This document shows positions 1 to 7,049 of a DNA stretch of 38,704 nucleotides, piece after piece. This DNA comes from Alphaproteobacteria bacterium (GTDB lineage Bacteria; Pseudomonadota; Alphaproteobacteria; SHVZ01). Location of the stretch: positions 1-38,704 of the forward strand of contig SHVZ01000025.1 in NCBI GenBank assembly GCA_009694025.1, written 5' to 3'. Position numbers and translations under genes: made by a program. Each line of letters begins with the position of its first letter. Within the stretch, counting starts at the first letter, position 1. Below the pieces are notes generated by a model. It saw only the letters and a program-made list of their open reading frames with translations, was not told the DNA's origin and did not search any database.

Positions 1-79
1 CGATCGTCCGCTGACCCTGGATCGCCTCGAGCGCCACCTTCGCCTTGAACTCGGCCGTAAACCGTCTGCGCGTCTTCAT
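1..79 (-). CDS. IS3-family transposase OrfA, N-terminal fragment (runs off the window)
   Basis: Reading the minus strand from an ATG at 79-77, the first 26 residues begin MKTRRRFTAEFKAKVALEAI. This is the highly characteristic start of IS3-family OrfA, the helix-turn-helix DNA-binding subunit that is normally joined to the DDE-domain OrfB by programmed frameshifting. Only the N-terminus is present because the window starts here. A purine-rich stretch (GGAAGATCCCCG on the minus strand) sits just upstream of the ATG as a plausible ribosome binding site. Family assignment rests on this short but very typical segment. Confidence 0.7.
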   Translation of the reverse strand, partial: MKTRRRFTAEFKAKVALEAIQGQRTI

Positions 80-115
80 CGGGGATCTTCCTTCTCGTCG
101 TCAGATCCACCTTAG

Positions 116-140
116 CCCCCTGTCTCAGGAACCGGGACCA
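116..140 (-). repeat. Probable terminal inverted repeat of the IS3 element
   Basis: On the minus strand the sequence starting at position 140 reads TGGTCCCGGTTCCTGAGACA followed by a run of G. It begins with the TG dinucleotide typical of IS3-family ends and lies 37 to 61 bp upstream of the OrfA start, the expected place for the left terminal repeat. The matching right end is outside the window, so this is inference from position and base composition. Confidence 0.5.
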
Positions 141-199
141 CCTCTCTCTCGCCCGGTTAGGCTTTTCATGCGGCGCTAGGCGCGACCTCAGCATCCGAG

Positions 200-766
200 A
201 TGGCAGTGATAAGCGGACGTCGGCCGATCTACATTCTTCTCGGAGCCTTCGCAGTCATCGCCGCGGGGCTCTTTTGGTCGCGCCTGATCCCGATCCCGGG
301 CCTGCATCGGGAGAGAGAGCCGCCGCCAATGACTGTGACGGTGCCGTTATCGGCGCCGCCTCCTGTGCCGGCGCCGTTGTCTCCGCCGGTTCCGGTGGCC
401 CAGCCGACTCCTCCGCTGCAAGCCGAGCCCATGGTGGCGGCGGTGCCGCCGAGCGCCGTGCCGACCGCTCCGCCCGAGCCCTTCGTGGTCGACCGGCGGG
501 CCATCGCGCGAACCCAGTTCTACCTGGAGCAGCTGGGATACCAGGTCGGCGCCGCCGACGGCGTGATGGGGAAGCGGACGAAGTCGGCGATCGCGTCCTT
601 TCGCGCAGCCAACGCAATGGCGAAGGGCGAGGAGATCGACGGCGCCTTGATCGACGCGCTCGATCTTGCGGCCCGGCAGGTGCCGGAAAAGCCGGCGGAC
701 GGCGTGCCGTCGGCGGCGCCGCGTATTCCCGTCGTCTCGGTGCCGCTCGCGAACGCGTCGAGGTAG
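200..766 (+). CDS. Membrane-anchored peptidoglycan-binding domain protein
   Basis: A 188-residue protein with three visible parts. Residues 9-28 form one hydrophobic N-terminal membrane segment. Residues about 40-95 are a proline/alanine/valine-rich linker suited to span the periplasm. Residues about 99-155 form a peptidoglycan-binding type-1 module (PF01471-like), recognisable from LEQLGYQVGAADGVMG and TKSAIASFRAAN. The fold usually tethers a protein to the cell wall. No catalytic domain is present, so it is probably a structural or sensor-like envelope protein. The linker's extreme GC content opens long frames on other strands, but only this frame gives a recognisable domain. It lies just after the IS3 end, and its stop is 9 nt before the next gene, suggesting co-transcription. 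Confidence 0.7.
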   Translation: MAVISGRRPIYILLGAFAVIAAGLFWSRLIPIPGLHREREPPPMTVTVPLSAPPPVPAPLSPPVPVAQPTPPLQAEPMVAAVPPSAVPTAPPEPFVVDRRAIARTQFYLEQLGYQVGAADGVMGKRTKSAIASFRAANAMAKGEEIDGALIDALDLAARQVPEKPADGVPSAAPRIPVVSVPLANASR

Positions 767-775
767 GCTTCGGAG

Positions 776-1321
776 ATGGCCACGCATCCCGCTCCGGACA
801 AGGCAGCGCGGCAACGCCTCATCGTGCGATCGATCTGGTTCACCGTCCCGGGCACGCTCGCCGTCATCGGCATCGCCTACAGGCTGGTACCGCCGCTGGG
901 CGACCCCGATGAGCCGATCGCGCGGCTCGCGCTCGCGACGCGCTGGCTGGTCGTTGCGATGATCCCTTATGCCGCCGTGTGCCTCGCGATCCTGGGCATC
1001 CGCTTCGTCGAGGGCTCGCACGACCCGACACAGGGCGGCGAGAGCGACCGTCTCAAGATCCACTGTCGCGTGATGCAGAACACGCTCGAACAGCTCGTCT
1101 GGTTCGCCGTCTGCCTCTTCGCCCTCGCGCCGATGCTGGCTCCGGCCGAGGCCCGTCTCATCCCGATAGTCTGTGTCTTCTTTCTCTTCGCGCGGTTCGT
1201 CTACTGGTGGGGCTATCTACGCCTCGGCACGCTCGGACGCGCGCCGGGGGTTCAGCTCACGTTCACCTTGAATATTTTTTTGCTGCTCCTCGCGCTGGCG
1301 TTGCTTGCTCGCACGCTCTAG
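776..1321 (+). CDS. MAPEG-family integral membrane protein
   Basis: A 181-residue protein with about four hydrophobic segments (roughly residues 22-40, 55-75, 105-125 and 155-180). It carries the MAPEG-like stretch RVMQNTLEQLVWFAV, which resembles the glutathione-binding helix of microsomal glutathione transferases and related membrane proteins. Bacterial members are usually of unknown substrate. It follows the peptidoglycan-binding protein by 9 nt on the same strand and ends 20 nt before the convergent dehydrogenase. Family assignment is good; specific activity cannot be inferred. Confidence 0.7.
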   Translation: MATHPAPDKAARQRLIVRSIWFTVPGTLAVIGIAYRLVPPLGDPDEPIARLALATRWLVVAMIPYAAVCLAILGIRFVEGSHDPTQGGESDRLKIHCRVMQNTLEQLVWFAVCLFALAPMLAPAEARLIPIVCVFFLFARFVYWWGYLRLGTLGRAPGVQLTFTLNIFLLLLALALLARTL

Positions 1322-1341
1322 GAGCTGCTGCTGCACGCTCC

Positions 1342-2373
1342 TTACTTCCCAAACCACGCCTTCTGCCGCGGATGCTGCAGTGTGTCCGGGTCGATCAGCT
1401 TCGGCGGCGTCTCCTTCCGGGCATAGGCGGTCGCCGACTTGAACGAGCCTTCGGCGAGGAGGCGGTTGCACTCGTCGGTGTGGCAGAGCGAGTGCGGGGA
1501 GACGAAGACGTTCTCCAGCTTCAGGATCGGGTTGTCCGGCGGCGTCGGCTCCTGCTCGAAGACGTCGATGCCGGCGCCGGCGATCTTGTTGCCGACCAGC
1601 GCGTTGTACATCGCCTTCTCATCCACGATCGGGCCGCGGGCGGCGCTGATGAAATAGGCGGTCGGCTTCATCAGGCTGAAGGCCTTCTCGTCGACCAGCT
1701 TCCGCGTCGAGTCGTTCAGGAGAACGTTCACGCACGCAAAATCGGACTCGCGGAACAGCGTGTCGTAGTCGACCAGCTTGACGCCCAGCGCCGCGGCGTC
1801 CTCGGGCTTGGCGTAGGGATCATGAGCGATGAACTTCATGTCCAAGGGCTTGGCGATCTTGAACAGCTCCTTGGCGATGTTGCCGAAGCCGAGCGTGCCG
1901 AGCGTGCGGCCGGTGAGTCCGACGCCGTAGTACTGGCGCTGCTCGGTCCAGCGGCCGGCGCGGGTGATGCGGTCCTTATGGTTGAGCTTGTGGGCGAGCG
2001 CCAGGATGAGCGTCAGCTGCGTCGTCGCCATCGGCCGGCGCACGGCGTCCGGGTTGTTGGTGAGCAGCACGCCGGCGGCGCTCAGCGCCTTGACGTCGCG
2101 GGTGTCGTAGCCGGCGCCGAAGCCGGCGACCAGCTTCAGCCTGATGTCTGCGCGGCCGAGCGCATCGGCGCCGATGCCGGCGGCGACCGGGCAGATGATG
2201 TCGTACTTCGCCGCGTCGTCGGCGGTCAGCGTCTTCTTCGCCTCCGGCAGGTATTCCCAGGAGATGCTCTTGGCCCCGTTCAGGATCTCGAGCGCGGCCG
2301 GATCGAAGAAGGTCTTGTTGCCGTCGAGCAGCGCATCGCGGGTCACGCCGACGCGAAGAGTCTGGTTGGCCAT
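1342..2373 (-). CDS. D-isomer-specific 2-hydroxyacid dehydrogenase
   Basis: A 343-residue NAD-dependent dehydrogenase of the D-2-hydroxyacid family (lactate/glycerate/phosphoglycerate type), which reversibly oxidises 2-hydroxyacids to 2-oxoacids. The nucleotide-binding loop is GFGNIA at 162-167, where the family usually has GxGxxG, so the last Gly is Ala. The catalytic trio is in place: Arg246 (AARGPIVDE), Glu275 (FEQEP) and His294 (SPHSL). Length is normal for the family. It diverges from the first binding-protein gene across a 200-bp gap and converges with the MAPEG gene. The residues do not fix the substrate. Confidence 0.85.
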   Translation of the reverse strand: MANQTLRVGVTRDALLDGNKTFFDPAALEILNGAKSISWEYLPEAKKTLTADDAAKYDIICPVAAGIGADALGRADIRLKLVAGFGAGYDTRDVKALSAAGVLLTNNPDAVRRPMATTQLTLILALAHKLNHKDRITRAGRWTEQRQYYGVGLTGRTLGTLGFGNIAKELFKIAKPLDMKFIAHDPYAKPEDAAALGVKLVDYDTLFRESDFACVNVLLNDSTRKLVDEKAFSLMKPTAYFISAARGPIVDEKAMYNALVGNKIAGAGIDVFEQEPTPPDNPILKLENVFVSPHSLCHTDECNRLLAEGSFKSATAYARKETPPKLIDPDTLQHPRQKAWFGK

Positions 2374-2486
2374 GGCGAAGGGAGTCTCCGGGATGTCGAG
2401 AGCGCGAGACTAGGAGCAGGCAGCGACCGGGGGCAAGGCCGCCTCGGGGAGCGCGAAATGCGAGTTTCGTCGCGCCAGGGGCGCGA

Positions 2487-2518
2487 TTGACAAGATCGAG
2501 CGCCAGGCTCGACAGTTG
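2487..2518 (+). promoter_or_regulatory. Candidate promoter/operator block upstream of binding protein 1
   Basis: TTGACA at 2487-2492 is followed 18 nt later by GACAGTTG at 2511-2518. A 6-bp inverted repeat (TCGAGC, 5 nt, GCTCGA; 2496-2512) lies between them. The same pair of boxes, with matching sequence in front of TTGACA, recurs upstream of the paralogous gene at 4382. The TTGACA is a perfect -35-like hexamer. GACAGT matches a sigma70 -10 poorly, so the downstream box may be a regulator site instead. Inference from conservation between the two copies. Confidence 0.4.
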
Positions 2519-2573
2519 CGGCAGGTTCGACCGCCACCGGCGGACGCCAGGGATTCTCAAGGGAGAACGGACG

Positions 2574-4166
2574 ATGAGGCTATTTCGAGGACGGATGGCA
2601 TTTCTCGCCGCGGCGCCGCTGCTGGCGCTCGCCATGACGGCGGGATCGGCCGAGGCCCAGAAGACCCTGTATGTCGTGCCGCATGCGGACCTGCGCATTC
2701 TCGATCCGCTGCAGGCGGCGGCGACGATCACGATCATGCATGCGTCGAACATCTTCGACGAGCTGTTCGCCTGGGACGTCAATCTGCTGCCGAAGCCGCA
2801 GATGGTGCAGGACTACAAGGTCTCCGACGACCAGCTGACCTACACCATGACCTTGCGCCCGGGGCTCAAGTTCCATGACGGCTCGCCGGTCACGACCAAG
2901 GACGTGGTCGCCTCGGTCGACCGCTGGATGAAGCGCGACGGCATCGGCAAGCGACTGGCGGGGGTGCTGGCCTCGCTGACCGCGACCGACGACAAGACCT
3001 TCGTCTTCAAGCTGAAGCAGCCCTATTCCTGGGTCGAATACTCGCTCGGCAACCACGCCGGCAACTTCCCGGCGATCATGCGCTACAAGGAGGCGATGAC
3101 CGACCCGATGACCGCGATCGGCGCCGACGCGCAGATCGGCTCCGGCCCTTACAGGTTCGTCAAGGAGGAGTGGAAGCCCGGTGACGAGGTCGTCTATGCC
3201 AAGTTCGCCGACTACGTTCCGCGGTCGGAGGCGCCCGACGCCATGGCCGGCGGCAAGATGGCGAAGGTCGACCGGCTGATCTTCAAGATCATCCCCGATG
3301 CGCAGACCGCCGCCTCGGCGCTGATCAAGGGCGAGGTCGACTTCATCGACGGCCCGGCGGCCGATGTGCTGCCGCAGCTCGAGAAGGCCAGCGGCATCGT
3401 CGTCTCCAAGCTGGCGCCGGTCGGCGGCTTCGGCGCGATTCGTCCGAACGCGCTGCACCCGCCTTTCAACAACCCGAAGGCGCGGCAGGCGCTGGCCCTC
3501 CTGGTTCCGCAGGAGGACTACATGCGGACCGCGGTCGGCACCAAGAACTGGAACGAGTGCTTCTCGTTCCTGGTGTGCAAGTCCGTCTACGGCACCGAGG
3601 TCGGCTCCGAGACCTTCCGCAAGGCCGATCCGGCGCGGGCGAAGAAGCTGATGGAAGAGGCGGGCTACAAGGGCGAGAAGATCATCATCACCTCGACCAA
3701 GGAGATCGCCCAGATCGGCGCCCAGGCCGAGGTGCTGCTGGCCGGCCTCCGCAACATCGGTGTCAATGCCGAGATCGAATGGGCGGATTGGGGCACGACG
3801 CTGACCCGCTTCCTCAGCAACAAGAGCCCGCCCGGCCAGCCCGGCTACTGGAACATCTTCACCACCACCAACTCGTGGTCGACCTGGCACAATCCGCTGA
3901 CCAATGTCGGCATCATCCTGAACGCCGAGGGTAGCTGGGCCGGGTGGCCGACCGACGCCGAGGGCGAGAAGCTCCGCGTCCAGTTCATTGAGGCGACCGA
4001 CCAGAAGACCCGGATGGAGATCGTCGACAAGCTGCACCGCCGGCTTTGGGAGATCGTGCCCTACGTCGTCACCGGTCAGTTCGACCAGATGTACGCGTGG
4101 CGCACGAACATCAAGGGAGTGCTGCCGACCTCCAAGCTGGTGCTCTGGAACATCAGCAAGGAGTAG
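2574..4166 (+). CDS. Family-5 ABC transporter substrate-binding protein (tandem copy 1)
   Basis: A 530-residue periplasmic binding protein of the peptide/nickel/oligosaccharide class (SBP_bac_5). The ATG at 2574 is chosen because a GGGAGA ribosome site lies just upstream and the protein then starts with a clean Sec signal peptide ending SAEA-QK near residue 28; an in-frame TTG 87 nt earlier would bury it. Family features include LTYTMTLRPGLKFHDG with VTTKDVVAS (the usual binding-lobe signature) and a C-terminal LHRRLWEIVPYV. Two cysteines in CFSFLVC are shared with the next gene and may form a disulfide. About two thirds of residues are identical by eye to the product of the gene at 4382. No permease or ATPase is adjacent, so it must use transporter parts encoded elsewhere or act otherwise. 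Confidence 0.9.
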   Translation: MRLFRGRMAFLAAAPLLALAMTAGSAEAQKTLYVVPHADLRILDPLQAAATITIMHASNIFDELFAWDVNLLPKPQMVQDYKVSDDQLTYTMTLRPGLKFHDGSPVTTKDVVASVDRWMKRDGIGKRLAGVLASLTATDDKTFVFKLKQPYSWVEYSLGNHAGNFPAIMRYKEAMTDPMTAIGADAQIGSGPYRFVKEEWKPGDEVVYAKFADYVPRSEAPDAMAGGKMAKVDRLIFKIIPDAQTAASALIKGEVDFIDGPAADVLPQLEKASGIVVSKLAPVGGFGAIRPNALHPPFNNPKARQALALLVPQEDYMRTAVGTKNWNECFSFLVCKSVYGTEVGSETFRKADPARAKKLMEEAGYKGEKIIITSTKEIAQIGAQAEVLLAGLRNIGVNAEIEWADWGTTLTRFLSNKSPPGQPGYWNIFTTTNSWSTWHNPLTNVGIILNAEGSWAGWPTDAEGEKLRVQFIEATDQKTRMEIVDKLHRRLWEIVPYVVTGQFDQMYAWRTNIKGVLPTSKLVLWNISKE

Positions 4167-4179
4167 CGGGCTGAGCTCG

Positions 4180-4216
4180 GGCCGGCGGCGCGCGCCCCGC
4201 GTGCCGCCGGCCTTTT
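4180..4216 (+). terminator. Rho-independent terminator after binding protein 1
   Basis: A perfect 10-bp GC-only stem (GGCCGGCGGC at 4180-4189 pairing with GCCGCCGGCC at 4203-4212) with a 13-nt loop, followed directly by TTTT. It starts 13 nt after the stop codon. This would end the first binding-protein transcript, which fits the second copy having its own promoter-like block. Confidence 0.75.
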
Positions 4217-4266
4217 CGTATCCGGAACGGCAGGAGACTCCGGTTTCGGGCGCCGTGGGAGCGCAA

Positions 4267-4297
4267 TTGACAGGAACGAAAGCGGGTTGGACAGTTG
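4267..4297 (+). promoter_or_regulatory. Candidate promoter/operator block upstream of binding protein 2
   Basis: TTGACA at 4267-4272 followed 17 nt later by GACAGTTG at 4290-4297. The flank GCGCAATTGACAGGA matches GCGCGATTGACAAGA upstream of copy 1 at nearly every position. The block lies 85 nt before the start codon, against 56 nt in copy 1. It looks like a promoter or regulator site that was duplicated with the gene. Confidence 0.4.
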
Positions 4298-4381
4298 GTT
4301 GCTCGGATCGATTTCCAATCCGAGACGCCTCGGAAGGGGGAGCGCCGGGGTAGTATGTGATTTCAATTGGGAGGCGATGAG

Positions 4382-5980
4382 ATGAAGTCCTACAGTGGGC
4401 GCTTCGGTGCCCTGACGGCGATGTCCCTGGCCCTCGGCTTCGGGTTTGCCGCGCATCCGGTGGCGGCGCAAAAGACGCTGACGGTCATTCCGCACGCCGA
4501 TCTGCGCGTGCTCGATCCGCTGCAGGCGGCGGCGACGATCACCACGATGCATGCGACCAACATCTTCGACCAGCTCTTCGCCTGGGACGTGAACTTGCAG
4601 CCGAAGCCGCAGATGGTCGGCAACTACTCGGTCTCGACCGACCAGCTGACCTACACCATGACGCTCCGTCCGGGCCAGAAGTGGCACGACGGCACGGCGG
4701 TCACCACCAAGGACATCATCGCCTCGATCAACCGCTGGATGAAGCGCGATCCCATCGGCCGCAAGATGGGCGAGAGCGTCGCCGAAGTCACCGCGACCGA
4801 CGCCAATACCTTCGTCATCAAGATGAAAGCGCCGTACGCCTGGGTCGAGTATTCGCTCGGCAACCATGCCGGCAACTTCCCCGCGATGATGCGCGAGAAG
4901 GAGGCGATGGTCGATCCGTTCACCGCGGTCCCGAACGACCAGCAGATCGGCTCCGGTCCCTTCAAGTTCGTCGCGGCCGAATGGAAGCCGGGATCGGAGG
5001 TCGTCTACGTCAAGAACACCGACTACATCCCGCGTTCCGAGCCGCCTGATGCCATGGCCGGCGGCAAGATGGCCAAGGTCGACCGCCTGGTCTTCAAGGT
5101 GATCCCCGACGCCAACACCGCCGCCAATGCCCTGCTCAAGGGCGAGGTCGACATGATCGACATGCCGGCCGGCGACATCCTGCCGCTGCTCGAGAAGGAC
5201 AAGGACATCGTCGTCCAGAAAGTGCATCCGGTCGGCGGCTTCGGCTTCTTCCGGCCGAACGGCCTGCACCCGCCCTTCAACAACATCAAGGCGCGCCAGG
5301 CGCTGGCCCTGATCGCCTCGCAGGAGGACTTCCTCGCCGCCGGCTTCGGCGACAAGAAGTGGTGGAACACCTGCTTCAGCTACTTCGTCTGCAAGTCGGC
5401 CTACGGCACCGAGGCCGGCTCCGAATCCTATCGCAAGCCCGATCCCGCCCGCGCCAAGCAGCTCCTCGCCGAGGCCGGCTACAAGGGCGAGAAGATCTAC
5501 GTCATCGGCACCAAGGAGATCGCCCACATCGGCGCCATCACCGAAGTGCTCGTCGACGGGCTCCGCAAGGCCGGCGTCAACGTCGAGCTCGAGATGATGG
5601 ACTGGGGCACCATGGTGACCCGCTTCGGCAGCAACAAGAACGTGCCGGGCGTGCAAGGCGGCTGGCACCTGTGGTCGGCCTCGGGCTCGTGGTCGACCTG
5701 GCACAACCCGCTGACCAACCTCGGCGTCAATATGGCGAAGGACGGGACCTGGGCCGGCTGGGCCGCGGACGAGGAGGCCGAGAAGCTGCGCAACGACTTC
5801 ATCGCTGCCGGCACCAAGGAAACGCGCCTGGCGGTGCTCGACAAGCTGCACAAGCGTCTCTGGGAGGTCGTGCCCTACGTCATGACCGGCCAGTACGACC
5901 AGCCCTATGCCTGGCGGAAGAACGTCTCCGGCGTGCTTCCCACCTCCAAGCTGGTGCTGTTCAACATCGCCAAGGAATAG
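4382..5980 (+). CDS. Family-5 ABC transporter substrate-binding protein (tandem copy 2)
   Basis: A 532-residue paralogue of the preceding protein, with the same landmarks: mature start QKTLTVIPHADLRVLDPLQA, the LTYTMTLRPGQKWHDG lobe signature, the CFSYFVC cysteine pair and the LHKRLWEVVPYV tail. The ATG at 4382 is preferred over an in-frame TTG at 4367 because GGGAGG lies 7 nt upstream and the signal peptide (cleavage after VAAQ or VAA, near residue 26-27) then begins with a Met-Lys. Differences are concentrated in ligand-facing positions after the hinge (for example MHLW-type versus NIFT-type segments around residue 415-425), so the two copies may bind different ligands. No permease is nearby. 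Confidence 0.9.
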   Translation: MKSYSGRFGALTAMSLALGFGFAAHPVAAQKTLTVIPHADLRVLDPLQAAATITTMHATNIFDQLFAWDVNLQPKPQMVGNYSVSTDQLTYTMTLRPGQKWHDGTAVTTKDIIASINRWMKRDPIGRKMGESVAEVTATDANTFVIKMKAPYAWVEYSLGNHAGNFPAMMREKEAMVDPFTAVPNDQQIGSGPFKFVAAEWKPGSEVVYVKNTDYIPRSEPPDAMAGGKMAKVDRLVFKVIPDANTAANALLKGEVDMIDMPAGDILPLLEKDKDIVVQKVHPVGGFGFFRPNGLHPPFNNIKARQALALIASQEDFLAAGFGDKKWWNTCFSYFVCKSAYGTEAGSESYRKPDPARAKQLLAEAGYKGEKIYVIGTKEIAHIGAITEVLVDGLRKAGVNVELEMMDWGTMVTRFGSNKNVPGVQGGWHLWSASGSWSTWHNPLTNLGVNMAKDGTWAGWAADEEAEKLRNDFIAAGTKETRLAVLDKLHKRLWEVVPYVMTGQYDQPYAWRKNVSGVLPTSKLVLFNIAKE

Positions 5981-6004
5981 CCTTAACGTCATAGCCTAGA
6001 CTCG

Positions 6005-6035
6005 ACCGGCGGCGCGCTTAAGGTGCGCCGCCGGT
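6005..6035. terminator. Strong hairpin after binding protein 2 (possible terminator)
   Basis: A perfect 11-bp inverted repeat (ACCGGCGGCGC at 6005-6015, GCGCCGCCGGT at 6025-6035) with a 9-nt loop, 24 nt after the binding-protein stop and 23 nt before the next start codon. There is no T-tract, so it could be a weak or Rho-assisted terminator or an mRNA-stabilising structure rather than a classical terminator. Confidence 0.4.
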
Positions 6036-6058
6036 TGCACGTCACGGAGCCCTCGCCG

Positions 6059-7036
6059 ATGGCCGCGCCCGCTCTTTATCCGCCGATCGAGCCGCACACG
6101 ACCGGCCGCCTCAAGGTCGACAACGTGCATGAGCTCTATTGGGAGCGGTCGGGCAATCCCAAGGGCGTGCCGGTGATCTTCACCCATGGCGGCCCCGGCG
6201 GCCGCACGGTGCCGGACAACCGCCGCACCTACGACCCGGACTTCTACGACATCATCGTCTTCGACCAGCGTGGCACCGGCAAGTCGTCGGCGAACGGCGA
6301 GCTCGAGAACAACACGACCGCCCACATACTCGCCGACTACGAGCGTATCCGGAAGGAAATGGGTGTCGACAAGTGGCTGGTGACGGGCGGCTCGTGGTCG
6401 AGCTTCATGTCGCTGCACTACGGCCAGAGCTTTCCCGAGCGCTGCCACGGCATCGTCATCCGCGGCATCTTCACCGGCGGCGACGACGAGGTCGACTGGT
6501 GGTGGAACGGCCAGAAGAACATGTTCCCGGAGCGCTGGCACGAGCTCGCGACCTTCGTGCCGGAGGCCGAGCGCGGCGACCTGCTCAGGGCATATCACCG
6601 GCGCGCGCTCGATCCCGACCCGTCGGTGCATCTGCCGGCGGCGCGCGCGCTCGCGACGTATAGCTGCTTCACCACGCCCTTCCGCGAGGATCCGAGCGCG
6701 CTCCCGGCGATGCTCGACCCGGCAGCCTACATGCCGCTGGCGCGTTTTTGGACCGACTACTGCGTCAATAAGTTCTACATCAAGCCCAATCAGCTCATCG
6801 ACGGTGTCGGCCGCATCCGTCACCTGCCCGGAGCGATCGTCCATGGGCGCTATGACCAGACGACGCGGCCCTATGTCGCCTGGAAGCTGAAGCAGGCCTG
6901 GCCCGAGGCCGAGTTCACCTGGGTCCTGGAAGCCGGGCACAAGAGCGTCGAGCCGGCGATGGCGGCGGCGATCACCGGGGCGATCGAGCGGATGAAGGAT
7001 CGCCTTCTCGCCCTTGGCGTCCGCCCGCGGAACTAG
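6059..7036 (+). CDS. Proline iminopeptidase-like alpha/beta hydrolase
   Basis: A 325-residue alpha/beta hydrolase of peptidase family S33. The oxyanion motif HGGPGG is at residues 43-48, followed by FDQRGTGKS. The nucleophile elbow is GGSWSS with Ser112, and the family usually has GGSWGS, so residue 114 departs from consensus. Asp266 (GRYDQTTRP) and His294 (EAGHKS) complete the triad. These enzymes release N-terminal proline from small peptides, though relatives hydrolyse other amides or esters. The ATG at 6059 gives the usual N-terminus; a GTG at 6023 would translate through the hairpin. It lies downstream of two peptide-type binding proteins and 13 nt before the next gene, so a role in processing an imported amide or peptide is possible but unproven. 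Confidence 0.8.
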   Translation: MAAPALYPPIEPHTTGRLKVDNVHELYWERSGNPKGVPVIFTHGGPGGRTVPDNRRTYDPDFYDIIVFDQRGTGKSSANGELENNTTAHILADYERIRKEMGVDKWLVTGGSWSSFMSLHYGQSFPERCHGIVIRGIFTGGDDEVDWWWNGQKNMFPERWHELATFVPEAERGDLLRAYHRRALDPDPSVHLPAARALATYSCFTTPFREDPSALPAMLDPAAYMPLARFWTDYCVNKFYIKPNQLIDGVGRIRHLPGAIVHGRYDQTTRPYVAWKLKQAWPEAEFTWVLEAGHKSVEPAMAAAITGAIERMKDRLLALGVRPRN

Positions 7037-7049
7037 ACGGAGACAGAGG

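Larger units (their letters stand above)
1..140 (-). mobile_element. IS3-family insertion sequence, 5' end (partial)
   Basis: The left edge of the window is the 5' end of an insertion sequence read on the minus strand. It has a terminal TG-type end at about position 140, a short leader, and then the start of OrfA at position 79. The layout (terminal repeat, about 60 bp leader, small basic OrfA) is that of IS3-family elements. The rest of the element lies outside the window, so neither the far end nor the target duplication can be checked. The family is recognised from the protein start; the exact boundary is inferred. Confidence 0.7.

Noticed and set aside
979-2490. A 503-codon plus-strand frame opposite the 2-hydroxyacid dehydrogenase.
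   Set aside because: The minus-strand reading has a complete catalytic Arg/Glu/His set and cofactor loop; the plus-strand translation shows no domain.
2487-2573. Translation of binding protein 1 from the in-frame TTG at 2487.
   Set aside because: It would place 29 non-conserved residues before an otherwise standard signal peptide, and the TTG forms part of a conserved TTGACA upstream box. The ATG at 2574 has a proper ribosome site.
6059-7036. The alpha/beta hydrolase as the missing PcaD (beta-ketoadipate enol-lactone hydrolase).
   Set aside because: It has the HGGPGG and GGSW motifs of peptidase S33, lies 4 kb from the pca operon behind other genes, and lacks PcaD-type features.
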